A DNA stretch of 50,546 nucleotides, from assembly GCF_014649395.1 (NCBI RefSeq), contig NZ_BMSY01000024.1, positions 1 through 50,546 on the forward strand, given 5' to 3'. The first letter of the stretch is position 1, and every line of letters starts with the position of its first letter. The notes below the pieces were generated by a model that saw nothing but the letters and a program-made list of their open reading frames with translations, did not search any database and was not told where the DNA came from. This DNA is from Streptomyces aureoverticillatus (GTDB taxonomy: Bacteria > Actinomycetota > Actinomycetes > Streptomycetales > Streptomycetaceae). This document shows, one piece after another, positions 6,763 through 15,820 of the stretch. Both the position numbers and the translations under genes were made by a program.

Positions 6763-9700
6763 ATGGCGACACGGCAGTCGGTCTTCGCCCGGCTGTGCGC
6801 CCGGCGCCAATGGCAGCAGCCGGCGGTGTTCATGGCGGTGTACGACGCCACGGCGCGGCGGCTCGGTGAGCCGCGGCGGATCACCGTACGGCAGTTGCAC
6901 CGCTGGCGGCAGCCCGATCCGCCGTGCCCGCGCCCCTCCAGCCAGCGGGTGCTCGAGGAGATGTTCGGCATGCCGCTGGAACAGCTCGGCTTCACGCTTC
7001 CCGCCCACCGGCACGCACCGCCCGGCCCCGGCCGGACTCCCGCGCAGGACGCTGCCCACGACGCCCGACGGCCCGCGCCCCCACTGCGTTTTCAGGTGCT
7101 CGGCCCGGTCCGTGTGTGGTCCGGTACGGAGGCACTGCCCGAGGGCCGCCCCCAGGAACGGGCCCTGCTGACCGCGCTGCTGCTGCGGGCCGGGCGCACG
7201 GCGACGGCGAGCGAACTCATCGACGCCATATGGGGACAGGAGCCTCCCGCCCAGGCACTCCCCGCCCTGCGCACCTACGCCTCCCGCTTACGCAAGGTCC
7301 TCGGCCGCCGCACCCTCGTCTCCGAGGCCGGGGGATACGCGATCGTCCTGCCGGAAGGGGCACTTGACCTGGCCTCGTGCGAGAAGCACGAGGCGCGGGC
7401 GGCCGAGGCCCGTGCCGCACGCGACCCGCACCGCGCACGGCAGGCCCTGCGCGACGCGCTGGCGCTGTGGAACGGGAAACCCCTGGGCGGCGTCCCCGGC
7501 CCCTTCGCCGACGCCCAGCGTTCCCGGCTGACCGAATGGCGCCTGGCCCTGCTCGAACAGCGCCTCGCCCTCGACCTGGAGCTCGGCGGACACCTTGACG
7601 TCATCTCCGAGCTGACCTCGCTCACGGCCGAGCACCCGCTGCGCGAGGGCCTGCGCGCCCTGCTGATGCTGGCGCTCTACCGCGGCGGACGCCAGGGCGA
7701 GGCACTGGGCGTGTACGCCGACACCCGCCGCCTGCTCGACGAGGAACTCGGCGTCAGCCCCGGCCCCGAGCTGACGGCACTGCACCAGCGCGTGCTGCGC
7801 GCGGACCCCGGCCTCGCCGCGCCCCCCGGCACCGGCGGCGAGGACGAGCCGCCGCGGCAGGCGGCACGCCTGGCCCAACTCCCGGCCGAGCTGGCCGACT
7901 TCACCGGCCGGGCCGCCGCCGCGGCACGGCTGCGGCGGGAACTGCTGCGCGACCCGGGCCGGGTGATGGCCATCGCCTCGTTACGCGGACTCGGCGGCGT
8001 CGGCAAGACCGCGCTGGCGGTACGGGTGGCCCACGCCGTCCGCGGCCACTTCCCCGGCGGGCAGCTCTACGCGGACCTCCTCGGCCAGAGCGCCCGGCCG
8101 GCCAGGCCCCACGACGTACTGGGCGCTTTCCTGCGCGCCCTCGGAGTCCCCGACTCCGCCCTCCCCGACGACCATGAGGAACGGTCGGCGCTCTACCGGT
8201 CCACCTTGGCCGGACGCAGGGTCCTCGTCCTGCTCGACAACGCGCACGACGAGGCTCAGGTACGCCCGCTGCTGCCCGGCGCCCCGGGCTGCGCCGTGCT
8301 GATCACGAGCCGCGCCCGGCTGGTCACGGTCCCCGGCGCCCAGGTGCTCGACCTCGACGTCATGACCGAGCAGGAGGCCCTTGCCCTGTTCACCCGCATC
8401 GTCGGCGCCCAGCGCGCGGGGGCCGAGCCGACCGCCTGCCGTGAGACCGTCGCCGCCTGCGGACACCTGCCGCTGGCGATCCGTATCGCCGCGGCGCGCC
8501 TGGTCGCCCGCCCGGCCTGGGCCGTCTCCACGCTGGCCGGGCGGCTCACCGACGAACGCCGCAGACTCGACCAGCTCCGCCTCGGCGACCTCGCCGTGGA
8601 CGCCTCCTTCGAGCTGGGCTACGGCCAGTTGGAGCCCGCGCAGGCCCGCGCCTTCCGACGCCTCGCGCTGCCGGACGGCCTCGACATCTCCCTCGCCGCG
8701 GCCGCCGCCGTACTGGACGAGAGCGAGGACACCAGCGAGCGGCTGCTGGAGTCCCTGGTCGACACCAGCCTGCTGGAATCCGCGGCCCCGGGACGCTACG
8801 GCTACCACGACCTGCTGCGGCTGTTCGCACGCGACCGTGCCGTACGCGAGGACCCGGGTGGGGACCGGAGAGCCGTGCTGTCCCGCCTGCTCGGCTTCTA
8901 CCTGGCGGCGGCCTGCCACGCGTACGCGCTGGAGAACCCGGGGGACCGGCTGCTGGAACACCTGGCGCCCACGGCCTGCCGGGCCCTGCCGTTCGACGAC
9001 CGCCAACAGGCCCTGGACTGGGTGTTCTCCGAAGGGCCCGCCCTGCTCGCCGCCGTACGCCAGTGCGCGGCGGAACCGGCGCTGGCGCCCATGGCCGCCG
9101 ATGTCCTGCTGGTGACGCAGGACCTGATGGAGTCGGGCGCCTACCGGCAGACGTACGCGTCGGCCGCGTCGGCCGTGGCCGAGGAGGCCCGGCGCGGCGG
9201 CGATCCGCGCACCGAGGGCCGCGCCAGGGTGGTTCTCGGCCAGGCGCACCACTTGGCGGGCCGCGCGGAGCGGGCGCGCGAGGAGGCCGAGCGCGCCCAT
9301 GCCCTCGGTGCCGCCGCCCGCGACGCGCTCACGCTCGGCTACGCGCCCAACCTGCTGGGCCTGCTCGCCATCTTCCACGGCCGCCACCAGGCCGCCGCCG
9401 CCCGCTTCACCCAGGCCCTCAGCGCCTTCAGGGCCGACGGCAACCGCTACGGCGAGACGGCCATGCTCATGAACCTGGGCCGGGCCCAGCTGGGCCTCGG
9501 GCAGATCGAGAGCGCGATCGCCGCGTCCGAGCAGTCGGTGGAACTGTGGCGCGGGCTCGGCGCCACCCTGCGGCTCGCGAACGGCTACTACGCCCTCGGC
9601 CTCGCCCTCCATGAGGCGGGCCGCTACGACGAGGCGCTGGAACGGTTTGGTCAGGGCCTCGTGATGTTCCAGGAGAGCCGACAGCCGTATTGGACCGGCA

Positions 9701-9975
9701 TGACCCACTTCCGGATGGCCACGGCCCAACTGGCCGCCTTCCGCGCGCGTGAGGCCGCCGCGCACGCGGAAACCGCCCTCGTCCTGCTGCGCGACATCGG
9801 CGGCGACCGACGGCTCGCCGGTGTGCTGTCCCTGCTCGCCCGGGCGCTGCGCCGGCTCGGTCAGCAGGAGCGTGCGCACACCTGCTGGCAGGAGGCGCTG
9901 TCCCTGCTGGAACGGATCGGAAGCCCCGAGGCCGCGCACGTACGCGCGTTGCTCACCCCCACCGGTCATCCCTGA
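6763..9975 (+). CDS. AfsR/SARP-type regulator with extra N-terminal HTH, NB-ARC and TPR domains
   Basis: 1070 aa from ATG 6763 (GGAGG six bases upstream); an in-frame TTG at 6724 is not used. Residues 1-80 form an XRE-like HTH (RQLHRWRQP...LEEMFGMPLEQLGF). At about 106-175 is the OmpR-like winged helix (LRFQVLGPVRVW...LIDAIWGQEPP...YASRLRKVL), followed by the BTAD helical domain to about 325. The NB-ARC STAND module follows: P-loop GLGGVGKT (K415), Walker B VLVLLDNA, sensor LITSRARL, CGHLPLA and an MHD-like YHD. The C-terminal ~300 residues are TPR-like. SARPs activate secondary-metabolism promoters, and the NB-ARC is probably an ATP-dependent switch. No biosynthetic cluster is adjacent, so its target may lie elsewhere or be the flanking secreted-protein genes. 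Confidence 0.9.
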   Translation: MATRQSVFARLCARRQWQQPAVFMAVYDATARRLGEPRRITVRQLHRWRQPDPPCPRPSSQRVLEEMFGMPLEQLGFTLPAHRHAPPGPGRTPAQDAAHDARRPAPPLRFQVLGPVRVWSGTEALPEGRPQERALLTALLLRAGRTATASELIDAIWGQEPPAQALPALRTYASRLRKVLGRRTLVSEAGGYAIVLPEGALDLASCEKHEARAAEARAARDPHRARQALRDALALWNGKPLGGVPGPFADAQRSRLTEWRLALLEQRLALDLELGGHLDVISELTSLTAEHPLREGLRALLMLALYRGGRQGEALGVYADTRRLLDEELGVSPGPELTALHQRVLRADPGLAAPPGTGGEDEPPRQAARLAQLPAELADFTGRAAAAARLRRELLRDPGRVMAIASLRGLGGVGKTALAVRVAHAVRGHFPGGQLYADLLGQSARPARPHDVLGAFLRALGVPDSALPDDHEERSALYRSTLAGRRVLVLLDNAHDEAQVRPLLPGAPGCAVLITSRARLVTVPGAQVLDLDVMTEQEALALFTRIVGAQRAGAEPTACRETVAACGHLPLAIRIAAARLVARPAWAVSTLAGRLTDERRRLDQLRLGDLAVDASFELGYGQLEPAQARAFRRLALPDGLDISLAAAAAVLDESEDTSERLLESLVDTSLLESAAPGRYGYHDLLRLFARDRAVREDPGGDRRAVLSRLLGFYLAAACHAYALENPGDRLLEHLAPTACRALPFDDRQQALDWVFSEGPALLAAVRQCAAEPALAPMAADVLLVTQDLMESGAYRQTYASAASAVAEEARRGGDPRTEGRARVVLGQAHHLAGRAERAREEAERAHALGAAARDALTLGYAPNLLGLLAIFHGRHQAAAARFTQALSAFRADGNRYGETAMLMNLGRAQLGLGQIESAIAASEQSVELWRGLGATLRLANGYYALGLALHEAGRYDEALERFGQGLVMFQESRQPYWTGMTHFRMATAQLAAFRAREAAAHAETALVLLRDIGGDRRLAGVLSLLARALRRLGQQERAHTCWQEALSLLERIGSPEAAHVRALLTPTGHP

Positions 9976-10024
9976 CCCCGTCCTGCGGGTGCGGGCTTCC
10001 GCCCGGCGTCACCCCGGCGCGCCG

Positions 10025-10054
10025 GTGCCGCCCGCCCACTCGGGCGGACGGCAC
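10025..10054. terminator. Hairpin between convergent SARP and NWPPP genes
   Basis: GTGCCG-c-CCGCCC (10025-10037), loop ACTC, GGGCGG-a-CGGCAC (10042-10054): a 13-bp stem with a single C/A mismatch. Placed between two convergent stop codons, it can serve both. Confidence 0.75.
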
Positions 10055-10111
10055 TGGCTCAGGTACGCGCACCAACCTGCCGCGGTCGGGCAGGCTCCCT
10101 CCTCTGCGGTG

Positions 10112-10468
10112 TCAGGCGCTGAGTCCAGCGGCAGGTTGCGGCGGTGGCCAGTTGGGCGTGATGGCTGTGCGGGGCGGGGGCCAGTTGCCCGTGTTGGTGG
10201 TGCGGGGCGGGGGCCAGTTGCCCGTGTCCGCGCTCCGGGGCGGTGGCCAGTTGGCTGTGCCGTTCTCTCCCGTACCCGTGTGTGGCCGGTTCTCTGTGAG
10301 GGTGAGGGCCTTGGTCTTCGGCCCCGTCCTCGTGTCCGGCGCGGTGCTCCGCGCCGCCGCAGCCGCCTCACCGGGCACGGCGCCCGGTTCGGCCTCCGCG
10401 GCGGTGGTCAGGACGGCCACTGCCGCGGCCGCCCCGACTCCCACGCCGATCGCTTGCTTTATGTGCAT
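10112..10468 (-). CDS. Small exported protein with four NWPPP repeats
   Basis: 118 aa from ATG 10468 with a GGGGGAG site eight bases upstream. The N-terminus (MHIKQAIGVGVGAAAAVAVL, AEA cleavage near residue 26) is a signal peptide. A Thr/Ala-rich linker leads to NWPPP at residues 73, 84, 95 and 106, an exact 11-residue period (unit NWPPPR-T/S-x-x-T/P-x), ending in QPAAGLSA. There is no cysteine and no recognised domain. It is probably an extracellular or wall-associated proline-rich peptide. Frame, start and export are well supported; the function is unknown and no homolog is recalled. Confidence 0.78.
   Translation of the reverse strand: MHIKQAIGVGVGAAAAVAVLTTAAEAEPGAVPGEAAAAARSTAPDTRTGPKTKALTLTENRPHTGTGENGTANWPPPRSADTGNWPPPRTTNTGNWPPPRTAITPNWPPPQPAAGLSA
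10130..10252. repeat. 33-bp tandem repeat encoding the NWPPP units
   Basis: Four copies at 33-bp period on the plus strand around GGCGGGGGCCAGTTGCCCGT; the middle two are nearly identical and the outer two diverge. The period is a multiple of three, so copy number can change without breaking the reading frame. Confidence 0.85.
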
Positions 10469-10717
10469 GGTGTATCTCCCCCGACTGAGCCCCCGACAGG
10501 GCTCGTCCAATCGCTGTGCTGTGTCCGGCCTCCGGGGACGGCTGCGGCACTTGGGCGAGACCCCCCGTGGCACCGGCCGCCCCCTGGCCGATGACTCGAT
10601 TGCAGCCGCCGCCGCGTTGTCAGGCAGCCCCCCACGATCACTCCGAACAATCCGCACAACGCGAACGCCGCCGGTCGCACGGGGTGGCCGAAGAAGGCCC
10701 TCGCCTGTTGCGGCTTG
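10469..10717. other. Intergenic region between divergent NWPPP and STAND genes
   Basis: The full gap is 10469-10778 (310 bp). Apart from the candidate promoter at 10718-10746 I see no convincing gene. A minus-strand frame at 10459-10731 has one hydrophobic stretch but overlaps the NWPPP start and has no Shine-Dalgarno site. No consensus promoter for the NWPPP gene is evident. Confidence 0.5.
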
Positions 10718-10746
10718 TTGCCGTGCGCCACGGCCCCGCGTACTTT
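10718..10746 (+). promoter_or_regulatory. Candidate sigma-70-type promoter for the STAND/WD40 gene
   Basis: TTGCCG (10718-10723), 17-bp spacer, TACTTT (10741-10746), then 32 bp to the GTG start at 10779, which has GGGGAGGG upstream. Confidence 0.4.
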
Positions 10747-10778
10747 GACGCGGTCCGCCGCGTGCCGGGGAGGGAACC

Positions 10779-13700
10779 GTGGGGCGTCGGGAGAGTCCGC
10801 TGGACCCGGATGCGGGACCCGTGCAGCGTTTCGCGTACGAGCTGCGCGCGCTCCGTCGCGACGCGGGCGGCCCGACCTACCGGACGATGGCCGCGCGCGG
10901 CGGGTACTCGGTCACCACCCTGGCGCAGGCGGCCGCGGGCGAGCGGCTGCCGTCGCTGCCGGTCCTCCGGGCCTACGTGGCGGCCTGCGGCGGTGACGAG
11001 ACGGAGTGGGAGCAGCGCTGGCGCGAGGCCGGAGCGGAGGCGGCCGCCGTGCCCTCGGCCGCGGACGACGAGCCCGCGCCCTACCTCGGCCTGGCCCGGT
11101 TCGAGCCGGCCGACCGGGAGAAGTTCTTCGGCCGCGAGCAACTGACCGGAGAGCTGCTCACCGTCGTGGCGGAGAACCGGTTCGCCGCGCTCGTGGGAGC
11201 CTCCGGCAGCGGTAAGTCCTCGTTGCTGCGCGCGGGGCTGATCCCCGCCCTCCAGCACGCCGACGAGCCGCACCGGCGCCCCGCGGCCATTCGCATCCTC
11301 ACCCCCGGCGAGCGCCCCCTCGCCGCGCACGCGGCACCGCTGTCCCCGGCGGACGGCGAACGCGACACGGTCGTCGTGATCGACCAGTTCGAGGAGGCCT
11401 TCACCCTGTGCCGGAGCCAGGAGGAACGGGCGGGGTTCATCGACCGGCTGCTCACCGCCCGGCAGCCGGACAGCCGGCTGCGCGTCGTCATCGCCGTACG
11501 CGCCGACTTCTACGGCCGGTGCGCCGAGCACCGCGCGCTCGCCGCGGCCCTGCGGGGAACCAGCTTGCTGGTGGGGCCCATGAGCAAGGAAGAGCTGCGC
11601 CAGGCCATCGTCGGTCCCGCGGCCACCAGGGGAGCCCTCGTCGAACGGGCCCTGACCGCCAGGCTCGTCACCGAGGTCACCGACGAACCGGGCGGTCTGC
11701 CCCTGCTGTCACACGCGCTCCTCGAGACGTGGCGGCGGCGCAAGGGCCGGGCGCTGACCGAGTCGTCCTACGAGGCGGCAGGCGGCCTGCGAGGTGCCAT
11801 CGCCCACACCGGCGAGGAGGTGTACGCGCGGTTCACGCCCGATGAGGCCGCTCTCGCGCGGCACCTGCTGCTGCGTCTGATCACGCCGGGGGAAGGGGCG
11901 CCGGACACCCGGCGCCCGGCCGACCGCGCCGAACTCCTCGCGCTGGGCCCGGGCGCCGCTCCGGTGTTGGAGCGGCTGGCCCGCGCCCGGCTGATCACCC
12001 TGGAGGAGTCCTCGGTGGATCTGGCCCATGAGGCGCTGATCACGGCCTGGCCCCGGCTGAGCGCCTGGGTGGAGGAGGACCGTGAGCGGTTGCGGCTGCA
12101 CCGTCGCCTGACCGACGCGGCGCACGTGTGGGAGGAGAGCGGGCGCGACACCGGGGCCCTGTACCGGGGCAACCGCCTGACCGCCGCCGAGGAGGCGTTC
12201 GCCGGGAGGGACGGCGACGCCGCGCTGACCCGGCAGGAGCGTGCCTTCCTGGACGCCGCTGTCGCCGCCCGCACCAGGGAACGCCGCCGCAGCCGGTCCC
12301 TGCTGGGGACGCTGTCCGTCCTGCTGGTCATGGCGCTGGTGGCCGGTGCGGTCGCCTGGCAGCAGAACCGCACGAGCGAGAAGCGCAGAACCGAGGCCGT
12401 CGCCCGTAAGGTCAGCGCCCTGGCGAACGGCATGCGCTTCTCCGACCCGGTCACGGCCATGCGGCTGAGCGTCGCCGCCTGGCGGGTGGCCGACACGCCG
12501 GAGACCCGCGCGGGCCTCATGGGTGCCCACACCCAGCCGGAGGAGGACGTGTTCACGGCGCCCGAGAGCCTGGACTCCCAGCAGTTCCTGACCCGGGACG
12601 GGCGCACCCTGGTCGTCGCCGACAGGGGTCACGTCACGAAGTGGGACGTGCGGACCAAGCGCAGGACGGGGAAGTACCCGGGTCTTGGCCGCCACGCCGG
12701 TTCGGCCACTCATCTCAGCCCCGACTCGCGCGGACTCCTCGTGGAGACGGATGACGGCGTCTTCGTCTGGGACATCGCCGCGGGCCGGCCGGACGGGCGC
12801 CCGCTGGGCTCGCCGGACGCGGTGAGCCTGGGGTTCGGCTCCACCGCGCGCACCGTCGTCCTGGGTGACACCGCCGCCGTGCGAGCCCGCGTCTGGGACA
12901 CGGCGCGTCGGCGTGTCCTCTTCACTGCTCCCGTCGGCCAGGTGGAAGCGGCCGTCGTCAGTCCGGACGAGCGCATGGTGGCGCTGTGCCCGGCCGGGAG
13001 CCGGCTCCAGGTGTGGGACATGGCCCAGCGGCGGCGGCTTCCCGTCCCCGGCTCCTTGCCGCGCGGGGGAGACGACACCTGCGCGGAGGTCCGATTCGCA
13101 CCCGACAGCCGCACGGTGGCGGCCGTCACGCCGGACGCCGTGCGGATGTGGCGGGCGCGGACCGGCAAACCGCTGCCGGGCGTCGACCAAGCAGGCGTGT
13201 CCACCCTGGAGTTCGGCGCCGACGGTCGGTTCGTCGTGACGTCGGACGCCGAGGAGATCAGTCTCTGGCGGCTGTCCGGCGCCGAGAACCCGGTGCTGCG
13301 CTACCCGGTCACCACACTCTCCGTCGGCCAACTCAGCCTTGACCTCGACGACCGTCGCATCCGTTACCTGTCACAACGTGAGATGCGAGGAGGCGTGGTG
13401 CGCTCGGTCGCCCTGCGCGGTGCCACTGCCACGACCTGGCTGAGACCCGCCGTGTCCGGCGCCGCGTTCGGCGCGGACGGCCGCCTGCTCGCCAGGTCGC
13501 GGCAGGAGGCCGACGGGACCCGCTTCCAGCTGTTCGACGTGCGCACCGGGCGCCGCGCGAGAGAGCTGCCCCCGCTGCGGTGTACCGAGGAGTACGTGGA
13601 CGACTGTCTGGAGGACATGGCGTTCAGCGCCGACGGACGGACGCTCGCCTACCGGACGGGCCCGGTGGACTCGGCGGGGGGCGAACGGTTCGCCGTCTGG

Positions 13701-14473
13701 GACGTCGCCGCGGGCCGGGACAGGACACCGAAGGCCCTCCGGTCCCCCGGCCGGGAGGGAGAGGGCGTCCTCTCGATGGCGCTGAGCCCGGACGGGAGCT
13801 CCCTGTTCCTCTCCCGCGGGGAGGACGCGGAAGGGCGCACCGATGTCTACGACGTACGCCGGGGACACCGCACCAAGGTGCTGCGCGGGATGGGCGGCGG
13901 CCGTCTGGCCGTTCGGCCCGACGGAAGGCTGCTGGTGAACGCGAACGGCCGGGTGGCCGACCTGCGGGACGGCCGGGTGACCCGGGTGAGCCTGGGCCAG
14001 GACTCGGTGAGCGCGGTCACGTTCAGCCCCGACGGCCGGCTGTTCGCGGCGGGTGACACCTCGGGGCGGGTCACCCTCTGGGACGGCGAACTGCGCCGCC
14101 GCGTCGGGGAGTTCGACGGAACGTTCACCAGCGAACGGCAGGACGCCGCCCAGCCGGTGGGCGCCCTGGCCTTCTCCCCCGACGGCAGGACCCTCGCCGT
14201 GGGCGGTTCCGAGGGCACGCTGCGACTGTGGGACACCACCGCCAACCAGGCCCTGGGAGCCGCGCTTCCCACCCCGGCGACCGGCAGATCTCCCTCGCGT
14301 TCGACCCGGAAAGCACCACTCTGTACGCGGCGGGCGAGCGCGTCCCGCTGCAGCGCTACCGCGTCGCTCCGCGGCAGGTGGCCTCCGATGTCTGCGCCCG
14401 CACGGGCACCGGGCTGTCCCGGCGCGACTGGAAGGCGTACATCCCCGACGTGCCGTACCGCCCCACCTGCTGA
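10779..14473 (+). CDS. XRE-STAND NTPase-WD40 repeat membrane protein, frameshifted near its 3' end
   Basis: GTG start at 10779 with GGGGAGGG four bases upstream. Residues 1-90 form a divergent XRE HTH (FAYELRALRRDAG...YSVTTLAQAAAGE). Then comes the nSTAND NTPase: P-loop GASGSGKSS (K146), Walker B VVVIDQFEEAF (D202) and sensor region VRADFYGRC. A TM helix lies at about 507-526, and from about 590 onward there are many WD40 repeats (FSPDGR...LWD). In this frame the WD40 part ends at LWDTTANQALGAALPTP and becomes nonsense. The expected family ending (GDRQISLAFDPES..., RRDWKAYIPDVPYRPTC, stop at 14473) is in the -1 frame. The shift lies at about 14264-14285, equal to a one-base deletion; the corrected length is about 1231 aa. 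The protein probably senses a signal through its propeller and switches through the NTPase. Confidence 0.82.
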
Positions 14474-14506
14474 GCCCGCCCGGGCGCATGACCGGGGCTC
14501 GCCGCC

Positions 14507-14541
14507 GCGGCTCCCGAAAGCCCTCGGCCTCCGGGAGCCGC
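14507..14541. terminator. Hairpin between convergent WD40 and BNR genes
   Basis: GCGGCTCCCG (14507-14516) pairs perfectly with CGGGAGCCGC (14532-14541) across a 15-nt loop. It lies between the corrected stop at 14473 and the BNR stop at 14571, which itself supports 14473 as the true gene end. Confidence 0.7.
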
Positions 14542-14570
14542 CGCCCGGGTCAGCCCAGACCGCCCCCGCG

Positions 14571-15656
14571 TCAGCCCAGGACCGCCGCCCGCACGCACAG
14601 GACGTCCGGAAGGTGCGTGGCCAGTTCCTGCCAGGTGTCGCCGTCGTCCGCCGACGCGTACACCTCGCCGTTGCGATTGCCGAAGTACAGGCCCGCCGGG
14701 TCGGCGCCGTCGGTGCACATGGCGTCGCGCAGCACCGTGCCGTAGTGATCGCCCTGCGGCAGCCCCGCGCTCAGCGGCTCCCAGCTCTTGCCGGCGTCCG
14801 CCGTGCGGTACACGCGGCAGCGGTGGTCGGCGGGGACACGGTCCGCGTCCGCGTTGATCGGGAAGACGTACGCCGTGTCGCCGCGGTGCGGGTGGGCGAC
14901 CACCGCGAAGCCGAAGTCGGACGGCAGGCCCGCACCGATGTCGGTCCAGTGGGCGCCCGCGTCGTCGCTCCGATACACCCCCCAGTGGTTCTGCAGATAC
15001 AGCCGGTCCGGGTCGGCGGCGTCCCTGGCGACCTTGTGCACGCACTGGCCGAACTCCGGGTTCGGGTCCGGCAGGAACACCGCCGAGACACCGGAGTTGG
15101 AGGGCCGCCAGCTCGCACCGCCGTCCTCCGTGCGGAACACGCCCGCCGTGGACACCGCGACCGTCACCGCGGCCGGATCGCGGGCGTCCGTGAGGATCGT
15201 GTGCAGGCCCTCGCCGCCGCCTCCCGGCTGCCACTGCGAGCGCGACGGATGCTCCCACAGCGGGCGGACCAGCTCGAAGCTCTCGCCCCGGTCCTCGGAG
15301 CGGTAGAGCGCGGCGGGCTCCGTGCCCGCGTACACCACGTCCGGCTCGGCGGCCGCCGGGTGGAGCTGCCACACCCGCTCCAGCGACGCCCCGGTGTCCT
15401 TGGGGAACTTGACGGCTGCCTGTTTCGGCTCGGTCCACGTCCTGCCGAGGTCGTCGGAGTGGAACACCGACGGCCCCCAGTGGGCGCTGTCGCCGCCGAC
15501 GAGGAGGCGGGGCCGGGGTGTGCGGGTGTCGATCGCGATCGAGTAGATCGCCTGGGCGTTGAAGTACGGACTGTCGTCGAACCGCCATGTGCCGTGCGTG
15601 CGGCGCGCGACGAACAGGCCCTTGCGAGTACCAACGGTGAGCAGGACGTCAGCCAT
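14571..15656 (-). CDS. BNR/Asp-box repeat protein (exo-sialidase/photosystem assembly Ycf48-like propeller)
   Basis: 361 aa from ATG 15656 (MADVLLTVGTRKGLFVARR), with AAGG eight bases upstream; an in-frame GTG lies three codons earlier. Asp-box repeats recur: HSDDLGRTWTEP, RSEDRGESFELV, RTEDGGASWRPS, RSDDAGAHWTDI, RTADAGKSWEPL, ASADDGDTWQEL, giving six or so propeller blades. There is no signal peptide, so it is probably cytoplasmic. No sialidase catalytic set (RIP motif, Arg triad) is visible, so enzymatic sialidase activity is unlikely; this family is generally annotated as glycosyl hydrolase or exo-alpha-sialidase by fold only. It lies 164 bp downstream of mmuM on the same strand, with a hairpin between. 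Confidence 0.82.
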   Translation of the reverse strand: MADVLLTVGTRKGLFVARRTHGTWRFDDSPYFNAQAIYSIAIDTRTPRPRLLVGGDSAHWGPSVFHSDDLGRTWTEPKQAAVKFPKDTGASLERVWQLHPAAAEPDVVYAGTEPAALYRSEDRGESFELVRPLWEHPSRSQWQPGGGGEGLHTILTDARDPAAVTVAVSTAGVFRTEDGGASWRPSNSGVSAVFLPDPNPEFGQCVHKVARDAADPDRLYLQNHWGVYRSDDAGAHWTDIGAGLPSDFGFAVVAHPHRGDTAYVFPINADADRVPADHRCRVYRTADAGKSWEPLSAGLPQGDHYGTVLRDAMCTDGADPAGLYFGNRNGEVYASADDGDTWQELATHLPDVLCVRAAVLG

Positions 15657-15783
15657 GACTGACACCTTTCGGACGGCGTTGTCTCAGGTACGGCTCAGTC
15701 TGCACCCAGGCACTGACAATGACGCCTCGACGCCTTTCCGCCCAGGTCAGGGCGTGCGGCGCGGCCGCAGCCGCGGCAGACCG

Positions 15784-15805
15784 GCTCCGGGGCCGCCGCC
15801 GGAGC
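15784..15805 (-). terminator. Hairpin after mmuM
   Basis: GCTCCGG (15784-15790), 8-nt loop, CCGGAGC (15799-15805), 16 bp past the mmuM stop at 15821. It likely ends the transporter operon before the BNR gene. Confidence 0.5.
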
Positions 15806-15820
15806 GCGCGGGTCCGCCCC

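Noticed and set aside
10112..10468. Calling the NWPPP protein a RiPP precursor
   Set aside because: No modifying enzyme, peptidase or exporter of a RiPP cluster is nearby and the N-terminus is a Sec signal, so only a repeat protein is claimed.
6763..14473. A secondary-metabolite cluster around the SARP and LAL regulators
   Set aside because: No PKS, NRPS, terpene or RiPP core enzyme is present anywhere in the window.
10779..15662. Single 1,627-aa gene
   Set aside because: Past about 14285 the frame is Arg/Pro-rich, antisense to a clear BNR gene, and the proper WD40 ending is in another frame.
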